A DNA stretch of 64,000 nucleotides from Parvibaculum sp041688015 (GTDB lineage: Bacteria > Pseudomonadota > Alphaproteobacteria > Parvibaculales > Parvibaculaceae). Below, piece by piece: positions 33,275 through 42,506 of the stretch. The stretch covers positions 744,001 through 808,000 of the forward strand of contig JBDNIY010000001.1 in the NCBI GenBank assembly GCA_041688015.1. The letters run 5' to 3'. The notes under the pieces were generated by a model. The model was not told the DNA's origin, did not search any database, and was given only the letters and a program-made list of their open reading frames with translations. How positions within the stretch are numbered: the stretch's first letter is position 1; each line of letters begins with the position of its first letter. A program made the translations under genes and the position numbers.

Positions 33275-34645
33275 TCAGGCCGCTTCGGCGACGACTCTGT
33301 TTCGCCCGTCGCGTTTAGCGCGATAAAGCGCAGCATCCGCGCGCTCGAGTAGTTTCTCCGCCGTATCGCCCACGCCCTCGACAACGCCAATGCCGATACT
33401 GACAGTGACACACAGGGCCTCTGACCCTTCGACCGCAAAGGGGATTTCGCCAATGCGCAACCGGAGGCGTTCGGCCACCATCATCGCGTAGGACAAATCA
33501 GTATCCGGCATGACGACCACAAACTCCTCGCCGCCCATGCGACACGCCAGATCAACGCCGCGAACATTTTGCGCAATGCGCTGTGAGAACTCTTTCAACA
33601 CCGTGTCACCCGCGCCGTGACCGTAGGTGTCGTTGACCGACTTGAAGAAATCGATATCGAAAATCAGAAGCGAAACCGGCTTGTCGTTCGTCAGCCCGTC
33701 TTCAACCATCGCATTCAGATGGCTCTCCATGTAACGGCGATTGTAGAGACCCGTCAGGCTGTCAGTGATGGCAAGTTCGAGACCTTGCTGAAACTTGTCA
33801 CGCAGATAGTCCTGAAAGCGCTTGCGGCGCAACTGTGTACGGCAGCGAGCGACAAGCTCGTTGCGATCAACGGGACGCACCAGATAGTCGTTCACACCCA
33901 TATCCAGCGCACGCACCAGACGCGGCGTATCGCCCTCTTCGACAATCGCCAGCAAAGGTGTTTGCCGCGTCGATTCCAACGAGCGGAGTTGTGAACAAAG
34001 ACGCAATCCATCATGTTCGGCCAGCGTCAGGCTTACGATCAGCAAATCATAGTTACCGATCATAGCCAGTTCCATCATGTCGCTTGGCGATTCAGCAACC
34101 GTCACAGTGTGCTCAATCGAGAGCGCCTCACACATGCGCTTCAGCGACGTCGGACGATCATCGATAATCAGGGCCCGCCCTGGCTCGGTCATCAACATCC
34201 GTTCAGTGCTGGTGCCAACCAGCGCGCCAATGCGTTGGCCTGTTGCCTCACGCATCCGCAATTCATCAGTCACCATTTTCAGGCGCACGAGGCTTTTCAC
34301 ACGGGCAAACAATGCAAGGTCGTTTACTGGCTTGGTCAGAAAATCATCTGCCCCAGCCTCAAGACCTTGTACGCGATCTTTGGCTTGATCGAGGGCCGTC
34401 ACCATCACAACAGGAATATGTTCGGTTACAGGTGCAGCCTTCAAACGGCGGCAGACCTCAAACCCGTCCATCCCTGGCATCATGACATCAAGTAAAATAA
34501 TGTCGGGCAATTGAGCTGTGGCAATTTCGATGGCTTCCGGGCCGGAAGACGCCTTGAGGACGCCAAAATATTCGGCGGTCAGCTTGGCATCCAACAGCTT
34601 CAGATTAGCCGGAACATCATCGACTATGAGTACACGTGCCGTCAC
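33275..34645 (-). CDS. pleD: PleD-type response regulator diguanylate cyclase
   Basis: A 456-residue REC-REC-GGDEF protein. REC1 (residues about 1-120) keeps the phospho-acceptor Asp in IILLDVMMPGMDG and the acidic VDD; REC2 (about 150-275) has SLTLAEHDG where Asp is expected, so it is an adaptor domain, as usual for PleD. The GGDEF domain (about 300-456) has the active-site variant GGEEF and an RGVD inhibitory site five residues upstream, so c-di-GMP feedback is likely. PleD makes c-di-GMP at the differentiating pole. It lies just downstream of divK, the standard divK-pleD operon. Confidence 0.96.
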   Translation of the reverse strand: MTARVLIVDDVPANLKLLDAKLTAEYFGVLKASSGPEAIEIATAQLPDIILLDVMMPGMDGFEVCRRLKAAPVTEHIPVVMVTALDQAKDRVQGLEAGADDFLTKPVNDLALFARVKSLVRLKMVTDELRMREATGQRIGALVGTSTERMLMTEPGRALIIDDRPTSLKRMCEALSIEHTVTVAESPSDMMELAMIGNYDLLIVSLTLAEHDGLRLCSQLRSLESTRQTPLLAIVEEGDTPRLVRALDMGVNDYLVRPVDRNELVARCRTQLRRKRFQDYLRDKFQQGLELAITDSLTGLYNRRYMESHLNAMVEDGLTNDKPVSLLIFDIDFFKSVNDTYGHGAGDTVLKEFSQRIAQNVRGVDLACRMGGEEFVVVMPDTDLSYAMMVAERLRLRIGEIPFAVEGSEALCVTVSIGIGVVEGVGDTAEKLLERADAALYRAKRDGRNRVVAEAA

Positions 34646-34657
34646 AGGTCTGTCCCC

Positions 34658-35023
34658 TTATCGTAGGAACCGCTGAACGGTCTCCAGAAACTGCGTCACG
34701 GAGATGGGTTTCGAGATATAGGCCTCGCAGCCGCCTTCTCGAATTTTTTCCTCATCGCCCTTCATCGCAAAAGCTGTGACCGCGATCACCGGGATCGAAC
34801 GCAGGCTGTCGTCTTCCTTGATCCACTTTGTGACTTCAAGGCCTGAGACTTCAGGCAATTGAATGTCCATCAGAATAAGATCAGGGCGATTTTTCCGCGC
34901 AATTTCGAGGGCTTCAATGCCATCGCGTGTTTGAATCGTCTCATAGCCATGAGCGTCCAAAAGATCATGGAAGAGCTTCATGTTGAGCTCATTGTCCTCG
35001 ACGATCAGTACTTTTTTCGCCAT
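34658..35023 (-). CDS. divK: Single-domain response regulator DivK
   Basis: A 121-residue lone REC domain: KKVLIVEDNELNMKLFHDLL at the N-terminus, phospho-acceptor Asp in LILMDIQLPEVSGLEV near residue 53, the Thr of VIAVTAFAMKGDEE and the Lys of AYISKPISV. DivK connects the DivJ/PleC kinases to the CtrA pathway. ATG 35023 is preferred because GGAG lies 10 nt upstream and the family starts there; ATG 35032 is in frame. pleD follows after 12 bp. Confidence 0.95.
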   Translation of the reverse strand: MAKKVLIVEDNELNMKLFHDLLDAHGYETIQTRDGIEALEIARKNRPDLILMDIQLPEVSGLEVTKWIKEDDSLRSIPVIAVTAFAMKGDEEKIREGGCEAYISKPISVTQFLETVQRFLR

Positions 35024-35266
35024 CGCATCCATGCTCCAGAACCCCACTTGTTGCCGAGTCCGTCCGGCGCGCTTCAAGACTGGTATAATCGGGCGTCGGG
35101 GATGATTCCCAAGCCTCGTTGTGCCTATAACACTCCAATATCGTTAACTAAGTCTTTAACCTGCCTCTACGAGCCAACCATTTCCTTGCTAACGCCGCCT
35201 ATGCTTAATGGGAGATTGTAGCATTTACCCCAGCAACTCTAGCGCCGGCACTAGGATCGACCCCAA

Positions 35267-35566
35267 ATGCGCCATCCAGAAAAACAAATGAACGCAAGCC
35301 AAGCCGAAGTGATTGCCATTCAGGCACTTGGTCATATTGCAGCCGAAGAAGATTTGCTGTTCGCCTTTGTCGACTTGACCGGGCTTGGCCCCGAAGAATT
35401 ACGCAAACGCGCGGGCGAGCCAGAAATTCTTGGCGGTATTCTCGATTTCATTCTAATGGATGATCAACGCCTATTGGCATTTTGCGAAATAGCCAATTTG
35501 AGGCCGGAAATGCCGGGCATGGCCCGCAAGCTCTTGCCCGGTGGGCAGGAGGTACATTGGACATGA
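35267..35566 (+). CDS. DUF3572 family protein
   Basis: A 99-residue, all-alpha, acidic protein with VIAIQALGHIAAEEDLLFAF, the LTGLGPEELRKRAGEPEILG core and a DFILMDDQRLLAFCE helix, typical of DUF3572, a family seen mainly in alphaproteobacteria. The function is unknown. The ATG at 35267 is used; ATG 35288 is an alternative without a better RBS. Its stop overlaps the next gene start as ATGA. Confidence 0.85.
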   Translation: MRHPEKQMNASQAEVIAIQALGHIAAEEDLLFAFVDLTGLGPEELRKRAGEPEILGGILDFILMDDQRLLAFCEIANLRPEMPGMARKLLPGGQEVHWT

Positions 35567-36276
35567 GCAAATCTACCACTCCGCCACCCTATCTGGCCAA
35601 TCAGGACCCTTTGGCGTTGGACGAAGCTGTGCGCCCGCAAATCGACGCGCTCGATCTCACAGAAGGCCGCCCGCTTATCGTCACCGATTGCGACGAGGTG
35701 CTGATGCAGTTTCTGGTCGGGCTTGAGGCCTATCTAGAAACGCAAGGCCTCTGGCTCGATCTCAAGAGCTACGCACTCAGCGGCAACATCAAGCGTCTTG
35801 GCTCCAATGAACCCGTACCGCAAGCAGACATGCCAGCTCTGCTCCAAGGATTTTTCGCGATTTCAGCAGGCTCACTTCTTCCCGTCCCCGGCGCGGCGGA
35901 TGCACTAAAATCCCTGTCGGCCCGCGCCCAGATTGTCGTCCTGACCAACGTGCCGCTGGCTGAAAAAGACGCCCGCGTCAGAAACCTCACCGATCAAGGC
36001 ATGGCCTACCCCGTCATCGCCAATAAAGGATTAAAAGGCGGCGCGGTACGCCTGCTCGCTGACCGCGTGAATGCGCCCGTCTTCTTCCTTGATGACATCC
36101 CGCACAACATCGCTTCTGTTGCCAAAGCATATGAAGCCTGCCATCTGCTGCACTTCATCGCCGATAAGAGGCTAGCAAAATTGATGGGCCAGGCACCCGG
36201 CAGCCATTTCCACACCACCGAATGGCCCGACGCGCACGCCTTTATCTCTGGCCGCCTCGACGCAAGCGGTTTCTAG
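35563..36276 (+). CDS. HAD-like hydrolase family protein
   Basis: A 237-residue protein with the HAD pattern: motif I PLIVTDCDEVLMQF near residue 42, motif II IVVLTNVPLAEKD near residue 130, NKGLKGGAVRLLADRV and motif IV FFLDDIPHNIASV. The second Asp of motif I is present (DCD), so phosphatase activity is possible. It overlaps the DUF3572 gene by 4 bp and precedes a ROK kinase, suggesting one operon. The substrate is unknown. Confidence 0.75.
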   Translation: MSKSTTPPPYLANQDPLALDEAVRPQIDALDLTEGRPLIVTDCDEVLMQFLVGLEAYLETQGLWLDLKSYALSGNIKRLGSNEPVPQADMPALLQGFFAISAGSLLPVPGAADALKSLSARAQIVVLTNVPLAEKDARVRNLTDQGMAYPVIANKGLKGGAVRLLADRVNAPVFFLDDIPHNIASVAKAYEACHLLHFIADKRLAKLMGQAPGSHFHTTEWPDAHAFISGRLDASGF

Positions 36277-36290
36277 ACGGAACGAACAAC

Positions 36291-37190
36291 ATGCGTATTG
36301 GCATTGATCTTGGCGGCACTAAAATAGAAGGCGTCGCTCTCGCAAGTGACGGACGCGAACTTGGCCGCCTGCGTCTGCCTACGCCCAAGGGCGACTATCA
36401 AGCCACCATCGACGCCGTTTGCGCTATCGTTACGGATCTGGAAATGCAGACAGGTGAGACCGGCACCGTCGGCATCGGTATGCCGGGCGCTCTGTCTCCA
36501 GCGACCGGGCTCATCAAGAATGCCAACAACCTTTGCCTAAACAAAATGCCTTTCAACGTAGACATTAAAGCAGCCCTGAACCGCCCAGTGCGGCTCGCCA
36601 ACGACGCTGATTGTTTTGCGCTTTCGGAAGCCACTGACGGCGCAGCCGCAGGCGCGCCCACCGTCTTCGGTGCTATCTTGGGAACAGGCGTCGGCGGTGG
36701 CTTGGTATTCAATGGTCGGCTGCTGCAAGGGCCAAACGCCATCGCAGGCGAATGGGGCCACAACCCATTACCATGGATTTTGCCCGACGAAATACCTGGA
36801 CCAGATTGCTACTGCGGCAAGAAAGGTTGCATCGAAAGCTGGAACTCAGGCCCAGCCTTTGAAGCTGAATACAAAAGCCTCGAAAAGAAAAATCTCACCG
36901 CCGAAGCCATCGTCACCGCCGCTCGCAGCGGTGATCGCGCGGCAAAATCCGCCTTGAGACGCTATTCAGACCGTTTGGCGCGTGCCCTATCGCACGTCAT
37001 CAATCTCGTTGATCCACACATCATCGTGCTGGGGGGTGGCATGTCGAACGTCGAAGAGCTTTACACAGAAGTGCCGTCGCGCTGGGGCGCCTATGTTTTT
37101 TCTGACCGCGTCGATACAAAACTTGTGCGCAATATGCATGGCGACAGCAGCGGTGTGCGCGGTGCGGCGTGGCTCTGGCCCAACGAGTAG
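36291..37190 (+). CDS. ROK-family sugar kinase, probable fructokinase (Mak-like)
   Basis: A 299-residue ROK kinase: ATP loop IGIDLGGTKIEGVAL at the N-terminus, catalytic Asp in LANDADCFALSEA, and the zinc site GHNPLPW followed by CYCGKKGCIESWNSGP (residues about 160-185). The C-terminal VDPHIIVLGGGMSNVEELY is typical. The sequence layout matches the E. coli Mak (manno)fructokinase type, length about 302. It starts 14 bp after the HAD gene, and dinB follows 2 bp after its stop. Confidence 0.88.
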   Translation: MRIGIDLGGTKIEGVALASDGRELGRLRLPTPKGDYQATIDAVCAIVTDLEMQTGETGTVGIGMPGALSPATGLIKNANNLCLNKMPFNVDIKAALNRPVRLANDADCFALSEATDGAAAGAPTVFGAILGTGVGGGLVFNGRLLQGPNAIAGEWGHNPLPWILPDEIPGPDCYCGKKGCIESWNSGPAFEAEYKSLEKKNLTAEAIVTAARSGDRAAKSALRRYSDRLARALSHVINLVDPHIIVLGGGMSNVEELYTEVPSRWGAYVFSDRVDTKLVRNMHGDSSGVRGAAWLWPNE

Positions 37191-37192
37191 CC

Positions 37193-38476
37193 ATGAACAC
37201 AACGAGTGAAATACCCGGCTTCTGCCGCGATTGTTTCACGCCAGTCTCGGCTGACGCCAAACGCTGCCCGTCGTGCAAGCGCCCCCGCCTCCTTCGCCAC
37301 CCCGAACTTGCTACGCTAAGCATCGCACATATGGACTGCGACGCGTTCTACGCCGCCGTCGAAAAGCGCGACGATCCTTCCATCGCCGACAAACCTGTTA
37401 TCATTGGCGGAGGCAAACGCGGTGTGGTCTCCACCTGCTGCTACATCGCGCGTATTCGCGGCGTACGTTCCGCCATGCCCATGTTCAAAGCATTGCAAGC
37501 CTGCCCGGAAGCTGTCGTCATCAAACCGGACATGGAAAAATATGTGCGTGTCGGACGTGAAGTTCGAAGCCTCATGCGTGACTTGACGCCGCTGGTGGAA
37601 CCGCTTTCCATCGACGAAGCCTTTCTCGATCTCACCGGCACCGAAAAGCTCCATCACGCCTCGCCTGCCCTTAGCATGGCCCGCCTGCAAACGCGCATCG
37701 AACAAGAAATCGGAATTACCGTCTCTGTTGGCCTTAGCTATTGCAAATTTCTAGCAAAGATCGCATCCGACATGGACAAGCCGCGTGGTTTTTCAACCAT
37801 CGGTCAAGCTGAAGCCGTCGGCTTCCTAAAGGAAAAACCCATCTCGCTGATCTGGGGCGTCGGAAAAGCCTTTGAAGCAAAACTCGCGCGCGATGGACTG
37901 ACACGCATTGCCCAATTGCAAAGCATGGAAGAAAACGACCTCATGGCGCGCTATGGCGTGATGGGACGCAGGCTTTGGCGGCTCTCACGCGGCCTCGATG
38001 ATCGTGGCGTATCCAGCGCCGGTATTGCCAAAAGTATTTCCGCGGAAACAACTTTCTTCGATGACATATCGAACGCTGCCGAGCTCAATCAAAAACTCTG
38101 GCCTCTCTGCGAACGGGTAGCGACACGCGCCAAAGCGGCTCAAAAGTCTGGTCAGACGGTTGTCTTGAAGCTCAAGACGGGTGACTTCAAAAGCCGGACA
38201 CGGAGCATAACACTGCCTGATCCGACGCAGCTGGCTGAGGTTATCTTCCGCGCTGGAGCGCCACTGCTGGCCAAAGAGACCGACGGCACAGCCTTTCGAT
38301 TGCTTGGTATCGGCATTACACAATTGTCAGGCGGCGACTTCGCAGATCCGCCCGACATGCTGGACCCTTCCGCAACCAGACGCGCCGAGGCCGAGCGCGC
38401 CATGGATCGTGTCCGCGCTCGTTTTGGTAGCAGCGCCATCATCAAAGGGCGCGGTATGAAATCAGATCCAACCTAG
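37193..38476 (+). CDS. dinB: DNA polymerase IV with N-terminal zinc-ribbon
   Basis: A 427-residue Y-family polymerase. The first 30 residues form a four-Cys module (CRDCFTPV, then RCPSCKRPR), followed by the palm IAHMDCDAFYAAVEKRDDPS with the catalytic aspartate and SIDEAFLDLTGTE with the other acidic residues, then little-finger sequence to the C-terminus. It performs error-prone lesion bypass. The zinc-ribbon extension is common in Hyphomicrobiales DinB. The ATG at 37193 is 2 bp after the kinase stop. Its stop codon shares the CTAG palindrome with the convergent eipB stop (38473-38476). Confidence 0.94.
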   Translation: MNTTSEIPGFCRDCFTPVSADAKRCPSCKRPRLLRHPELATLSIAHMDCDAFYAAVEKRDDPSIADKPVIIGGGKRGVVSTCCYIARIRGVRSAMPMFKALQACPEAVVIKPDMEKYVRVGREVRSLMRDLTPLVEPLSIDEAFLDLTGTEKLHHASPALSMARLQTRIEQEIGITVSVGLSYCKFLAKIASDMDKPRGFSTIGQAEAVGFLKEKPISLIWGVGKAFEAKLARDGLTRIAQLQSMEENDLMARYGVMGRRLWRLSRGLDDRGVSSAGIAKSISAETTFFDDISNAAELNQKLWPLCERVATRAKAAQKSGQTVVLKLKTGDFKSRTRSITLPDPTQLAEVIFRAGAPLLAKETDGTAFRLLGIGITQLSGGDFADPPDMLDPSATRRAEAERAMDRVRARFGSSAIIKGRGMKSDPT

Positions 38477-39342
38477 CAACTGCCCGGCTTGAAATACTCA
38501 ATGTCGGCAAGGTCACCCTTTATCACAGCATCTTCATAGAAGAGCCGCAAGGCGCTGAAAACCCCATTGGGAAAGACAGAATAATCCATTTCAAAACTTG
38601 GCACGGCGTCGGACAAACTGCCCGGCGCATTGTCGTTCATATCAAAATAACTGACATGTACGCGGCGTGCTTTCAATTGCGCCAAAGGCATCTCCGCCCC
38701 GAGATGCTTGATGACAACACCGTGAACATCCTTTGGCGCATCCTCATCGCGCCCGACAAAGGCTGTCACAATCGACGCAAACGACTGTGCACCGTCAAAA
38801 AGCGGTCGGTCGAACAATCGATGCCCCTTTGCAATCGCTTTGGTTAGCGCCAGATTGAAGGCGTTGGGAAACAGAACATTGTCTGGAAGCGCGATGGGTG
38901 CACCGTCGCCAAGCGTCAGTGCCACCTTGCCGCCTTCGCGTTTGGCGATACCATTTTCATGGGTCGTCAGCTGGCCATCAAAATATTCAGTACGGTCAAA
39001 GCGAAATTCATTGCCGTCAAGGGCCTCCCATGCGTTGAGACGTACATCGCTCAACGACGTTCCACCGGTATCATCATGGATGCGAGTGACAACCCGTTGC
39101 TCTGATGTATAGCTATCGCATCCTGGCCCACCGCGCCATTCAACAACCATTCGCCCTTCAAGGCCCGTCACCGAGCTCGCCGAGGTCGCATGATCAAGGC
39201 TGAGGTCATAGACAGCGCGATGAGGCTGAGGTTCGGCCATCCAGACATCACGATGAATAGCACCCACAATGACGGCGGATACCGCTGTCACAACGGCCAG
39301 CATCAAACCAACAAAGGCAAAGCCTCCAGCATTCCGCATCAT
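38473..39342 (-). CDS. eipB: Periplasmic cell-envelope integrity protein EipB (DUF1849)
   Basis: A 289-residue DUF1849 protein with an N-terminal hydrophobic signal or anchor (FVGLMLAVVTAVSAVIVGA) and a beta-rich mature part. The two conserved cysteines, in GPGCDSY near residue 74 and the C-terminal KPGSC, match the disulfide that links the ends of the beta-spiral in Brucella EipB. HRAVYDLSLDHATS, MVVEWRGGPG and VSYFDMNDNAPGSL are typical. EipB supports envelope integrity and beta-lactam tolerance. It is convergent with dinB. Confidence 0.9.
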   Translation of the reverse strand: MMRNAGGFAFVGLMLAVVTAVSAVIVGAIHRDVWMAEPQPHRAVYDLSLDHATSASSVTGLEGRMVVEWRGGPGCDSYTSEQRVVTRIHDDTGGTSLSDVRLNAWEALDGNEFRFDRTEYFDGQLTTHENGIAKREGGKVALTLGDGAPIALPDNVLFPNAFNLALTKAIAKGHRLFDRPLFDGAQSFASIVTAFVGRDEDAPKDVHGVVIKHLGAEMPLAQLKARRVHVSYFDMNDNAPGSLSDAVPSFEMDYSVFPNGVFSALRLFYEDAVIKGDLADIEYFKPGSC

Positions 39343-39495
39343 ATCAAGCTCACACTCATTTTGGTCTCACCCACGTCGACACTGACCTTTGCGAAAATCA
39401 ACATATCAAGTAAACCAGAAGAACCGCAAAGGCACCATCCACTAGCCCGACCACAGGCCCATTCACAAGCCCACACACTGGTAATATCAGACATC

Positions 39496-40446
39496 ATGGC
39501 TCCACGGCTTCTCATCACCCGCAAATTTCCATCGGAGGTTGAACAACGGGCGGCGCGTTCGTTCCAAGTTGAACCAAACAATGATGATGCCTTGATCGAT
39601 CAGGCGCAATTGATCGTCCGCGCTGCAGGTCAAGACGCCCTGCTTGTGACTGTCACTGATCGCCTCGACAGAACCACCATTGAACAATTGCCATCGTCTG
39701 TCCGGATCATTGCCAGCTTCTCGGTCGGCACTGACCACATCGACATCAAGGCAGCCAACGCCCGCCATATCATCGTCACCAACACGCCGGACGTCCTGAC
39801 GGACGCCACTGCCGACATCGCCCTGCTGCTATTACTCGGAGCAGCGCGCGGTGCCGCGCAGGGCATGGCCGCCATTCGTGAAAATACATGGGCGAACTGG
39901 GCACCAACCGGCATGCTCTCCATCTCGCTAACCGACAAGCGCCTCGGCATCTTCGGCATGGGTCGGATCGGTCAGGCCGTCGCGGCGCGCGCCCGCGCAT
40001 TTGGCATGACGATCCACTACCACAACCGCCACCCGGTTGACCTTCCCGGCGCCACCTACCATCCGATCCTGAAGGACATGTTGGCGCATTCGGATTTTTT
40101 ATCGATCAATTGCGCCTCTATGCCTGAAACACGCGGCTCGATCAATGTTGAAACGCTAGCTTGCCTTCCCAAAGGCGCGATTATCGTCAACACCGCCCGC
40201 GGCGACATCATCGACGACGACGCGTTGATCGCTGCCCTTCAAACCGGGCACCTAGCGGCCATCGGTCTTGATGTCTTTCAGAACGAACCCCACATCGACC
40301 CACGCTATCGCACACTCGCGAACGCCTTTCTCTTGCCACACCTTGGCAGCGCCACGGTCGAAACCCGCAACGCCATGGGTCACCGCGCCCTTGATAATCT
40401 CGATGACTTTTTTGCCGGAAGACCGCCGCGCGACCGTGTCATCTAG
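39496..40446 (+). CDS. D-isomer-specific 2-hydroxyacid dehydrogenase (glyoxylate/hydroxypyruvate reductase-like)
   Basis: A 316-residue NAD(P)-dependent dehydrogenase: SVGTDHIDIKAAN, nucleotide-binding GIFGMGRIGQAVAARAR (residues about 145-165) and the R/E/H catalytic residues in NTARGDIIDDDAL, DVFQNEPHID and LPHLGSATVE. It reduces a 2-keto acid such as glyoxylate or hydroxypyruvate. The ATG at 39496 has no good Shine-Dalgarno, so the start is less certain than the family. It stands alone, divergent from eipB. Confidence 0.9.
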   Translation: MAPRLLITRKFPSEVEQRAARSFQVEPNNDDALIDQAQLIVRAAGQDALLVTVTDRLDRTTIEQLPSSVRIIASFSVGTDHIDIKAANARHIIVTNTPDVLTDATADIALLLLLGAARGAAQGMAAIRENTWANWAPTGMLSISLTDKRLGIFGMGRIGQAVAARARAFGMTIHYHNRHPVDLPGATYHPILKDMLAHSDFLSINCASMPETRGSINVETLACLPKGAIIVNTARGDIIDDDALIAALQTGHLAAIGLDVFQNEPHIDPRYRTLANAFLLPHLGSATVETRNAMGHRALDNLDDFFAGRPPRDRVI

Positions 40447-40467
40447 GCAGCAGATACCTTCATATCT

Positions 40468-40513
40468 CGGCAGATATTGCCGACATGCCATCGTATCTCG
40501 GTAAATATTACCG
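40468..40513. promoter_or_regulatory. Paired palindromes upstream of the stand-alone diguanylate cyclase gene
   Basis: CGGCAGATATTGCCG (40468-40482) and CGGTAAATATTACCG (40499-40513) share the pattern CGG-N9-CCG, with preceding TATCT in both. Centres are 31 bp apart, close to three helical turns, so a dimeric regulator could bind the same face. They lie 112 bp upstream of the DGC start, just past the stop of the dehydrogenase gene. Confidence 0.5.
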
Positions 40514-40624
40514 TGGCGGAATATCAAAAGTTTTCATAACTCATTGATTTGAAATGCAGTTACTACATGGCAAGCCATTTGCTACATGCACACCAAGCAT
40601 TTCACCATGGGTTCGGGGGATCAA

Positions 40625-41341
40625 ATGTCACGCGTGAAAATCAGCATAGCTGCGCCAATACCGTCGCAGACGGACGGGTTGCTCGCCACAAGCGACACAG
40701 CAACGACTCGCTTCCGGCATTTTGCCAGCAATGACAGGCTGATCGCTCGCCCCGATCGTCTTCTAGCTGGCGCACTCAGCTACGCCGCCGAGGCCGAACA
40801 ACGCATCATGGAACTCAATGCGCGCGTCGCGCAGTTGGAAAGCCTAGCCATCACAGACGAGTTGACGGGGCTCCTCAACCGCCGTGGATTTGCCAATGTC
40901 ATGCAGCGCAACCTGCTCAGCGCCGCTCGCTATAATGAAGCGGGTATCCTTGCCTATATTGATCTTGATAACTTCAAAGACACCAACGACTGTTTTGGTC
41001 ATCAAGTCGGCGATGAAGTCTTGCGCGTCGTCGGTCGATACTTGCTGCAAAACGTCCGTGCCACAGACTATGCAGCCCGCCTCGGCGGCGACGAATTCGC
41101 CATCCTGTTTGTGCGAGCCGAGCAAGCCCCGGCGCGCGAGCGCGCTCGTCAACTCGTTCGTGGCTTGAACAAACTGTCCATCAAGTCGGATGACGGAAAG
41201 GTCGGCATACGTGCAAGCCTCGGCCTTGCCTATTACGACGGCGAAATCACTGCTGATGAACTGCTCGACCGCGCGGACCGCGCCATGTATGCCGACAAGC
41301 ATAAGGGTGGTCGCGCCGCGCACCTCATCATCAACGGTTGA
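40625..41341 (+). CDS. Stand-alone diguanylate cyclase (GGDEF)
   Basis: A 238-residue protein with an N-terminal coiled-coil (AEAEQRIMELNARVAQLESL, residues about 58-77) and a GGDEF domain (about 82-238). GGDEF is intact near residue 158, and RATD five residues upstream is the inhibitory I-site. TDELTGLLNRRGFANV and DLDNFKDTNDCFGHQVGDE are conserved. No sensor domain or membrane segment is visible; the coiled coil could mediate dimer formation. The ATG at 40625 has GGGGGA 6 nt upstream, which decides the start over ATG 40586. It converts two GTP to c-di-GMP. Confidence 0.9.
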   Translation: MSRVKISIAAPIPSQTDGLLATSDTATTRFRHFASNDRLIARPDRLLAGALSYAAEAEQRIMELNARVAQLESLAITDELTGLLNRRGFANVMQRNLLSAARYNEAGILAYIDLDNFKDTNDCFGHQVGDEVLRVVGRYLLQNVRATDYAARLGGDEFAILFVRAEQAPARERARQLVRGLNKLSIKSDDGKVGIRASLGLAYYDGEITADELLDRADRAMYADKHKGGRAAHLIING

Positions 41342-41347
41342 GACTGC

Positions 41348-42391
41348 TCAAGTGATTATCTCACCGGCAGGCTGCTGCTGGGTGATGCAATGAATGACGC
41401 CACCACCAGCCGCGATATCAAGCGAAGGCACTTGAACAACCTTGCGATCTGGAAACGCTGCCGCAATGATCTTGGCCGCAACCTCGTCGTTTGGATCATC
41501 AAAACTCGGCATGACGATGCCGCCATTTGCAATATAGAAATTCACATAAGACGTCGAAAGTCGGCGCCCATCGGCACGTGTACGATTGATCTTGGGTTGT
41601 GGAACCTCAATAATTTCGAGCTTGTTTCCTCGCGCATCCTTGGCCGACTCAAGCCGCTTTCGATTGTCCTGCATCCGCTTCCAGTTAAGGTCGCTCGTGT
41701 CCTCGGGCATATGCAGCAACACACGGCCAAGTCCCGCAAAGCAGCAAATCATATCGACGTGACCATCCGTCTCATCATCTTCCAAACCCTCATCAAGCCA
41801 GATAATGCGCCGTACACCCAGATGCAGCGCCAGACGCTCTTCGATTTGCTGACGCGTTAGTTCAGGGTTGCGGTTGTCATTGAGAAGACATTGCTCAGTC
41901 GTCAGCAAAGTCCCATAGCCGTCCGCGCAGATGGAGCCTCCCTCAAGAAACATCGGCCCATCATATTTTCGCGCTTTGATGTGATCGAGGATGAGCCCAC
42001 CCACTTTTGCATCATTGTCATAAGGGCCATAGGCATTGCCCCAGGCATTGAACCGCCAATGCACCCCGGCCACATGGCCTTTGCCGTCGCTGAGAAAAAT
42101 CGGGCCGGAATCGCGTGCCCAGGAATCATCGATTTCAATTGTCACCAGTTCAATGTCGCGCCCGCAGGCCAATCGAGCCTGCGCCTCATCAGCCGGGCAG
42201 CACACCATCGTTACAGGCTCGAACGTTCTGATTGCACGAGCAACGCTTGCATAAGAGCGATAGGCTTGAGGCAATTGCTCGCCCCAAACATCGCCGCGTG
42301 AGGGCCATTGCATCCAGCAGCGCGCATGGGGTTCCCATTCGGCTGGCATAAAAAATCCATCGTCAACTGGCGTACGCTTAGAACTCATCAT
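41348..42391 (-). CDS. aguA: Agmatine deiminase
   Basis: A 347-residue porphyromonas-type peptidyl-arginine deiminase family protein: DGFFMPAEWEPHARCWMQWP at the start, DSWARDSGPIF, FLEGGSICADGYGTLL, DDETDGHVDMICCF and the catalytic cysteine in GGGVIHCITQQQP (about residue 335). It converts agmatine to N-carbamoylputrescine. The ATG at 42391 is preferred because GGAG lies 8 nt upstream; 42442 is an in-frame alternative. AguB is not adjacent. It converges on the diguanylate cyclase gene. Confidence 0.93.
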   Translation of the reverse strand: MMSSKRTPVDDGFFMPAEWEPHARCWMQWPSRGDVWGEQLPQAYRSYASVARAIRTFEPVTMVCCPADEAQARLACGRDIELVTIEIDDSWARDSGPIFLSDGKGHVAGVHWRFNAWGNAYGPYDNDAKVGGLILDHIKARKYDGPMFLEGGSICADGYGTLLTTEQCLLNDNRNPELTRQQIEERLALHLGVRRIIWLDEGLEDDETDGHVDMICCFAGLGRVLLHMPEDTSDLNWKRMQDNRKRLESAKDARGNKLEIIEVPQPKINRTRADGRRLSTSYVNFYIANGGIVMPSFDDPNDEVAAKIIAAAFPDRKVVQVPSLDIAAGGGVIHCITQQQPAGEIIT

Positions 42392-42506
42392 CAATGATAC
42401 TCCACCCTCGGCCGGTCGCGCCTTTTCGACCATTCCTGTCATCTATGCTAGGTATAGCGCCTCGGAGACAAGGCGCAACCTGAGCCATTAAAAAGGAAAG
42501 ACCAAC

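Noticed and set aside
33167..33352. Small plus-strand ORF beginning in the TTAACCAT palindrome
   Set aside because: It has no Shine-Dalgarno and its second half overlaps pleD on the opposite strand.
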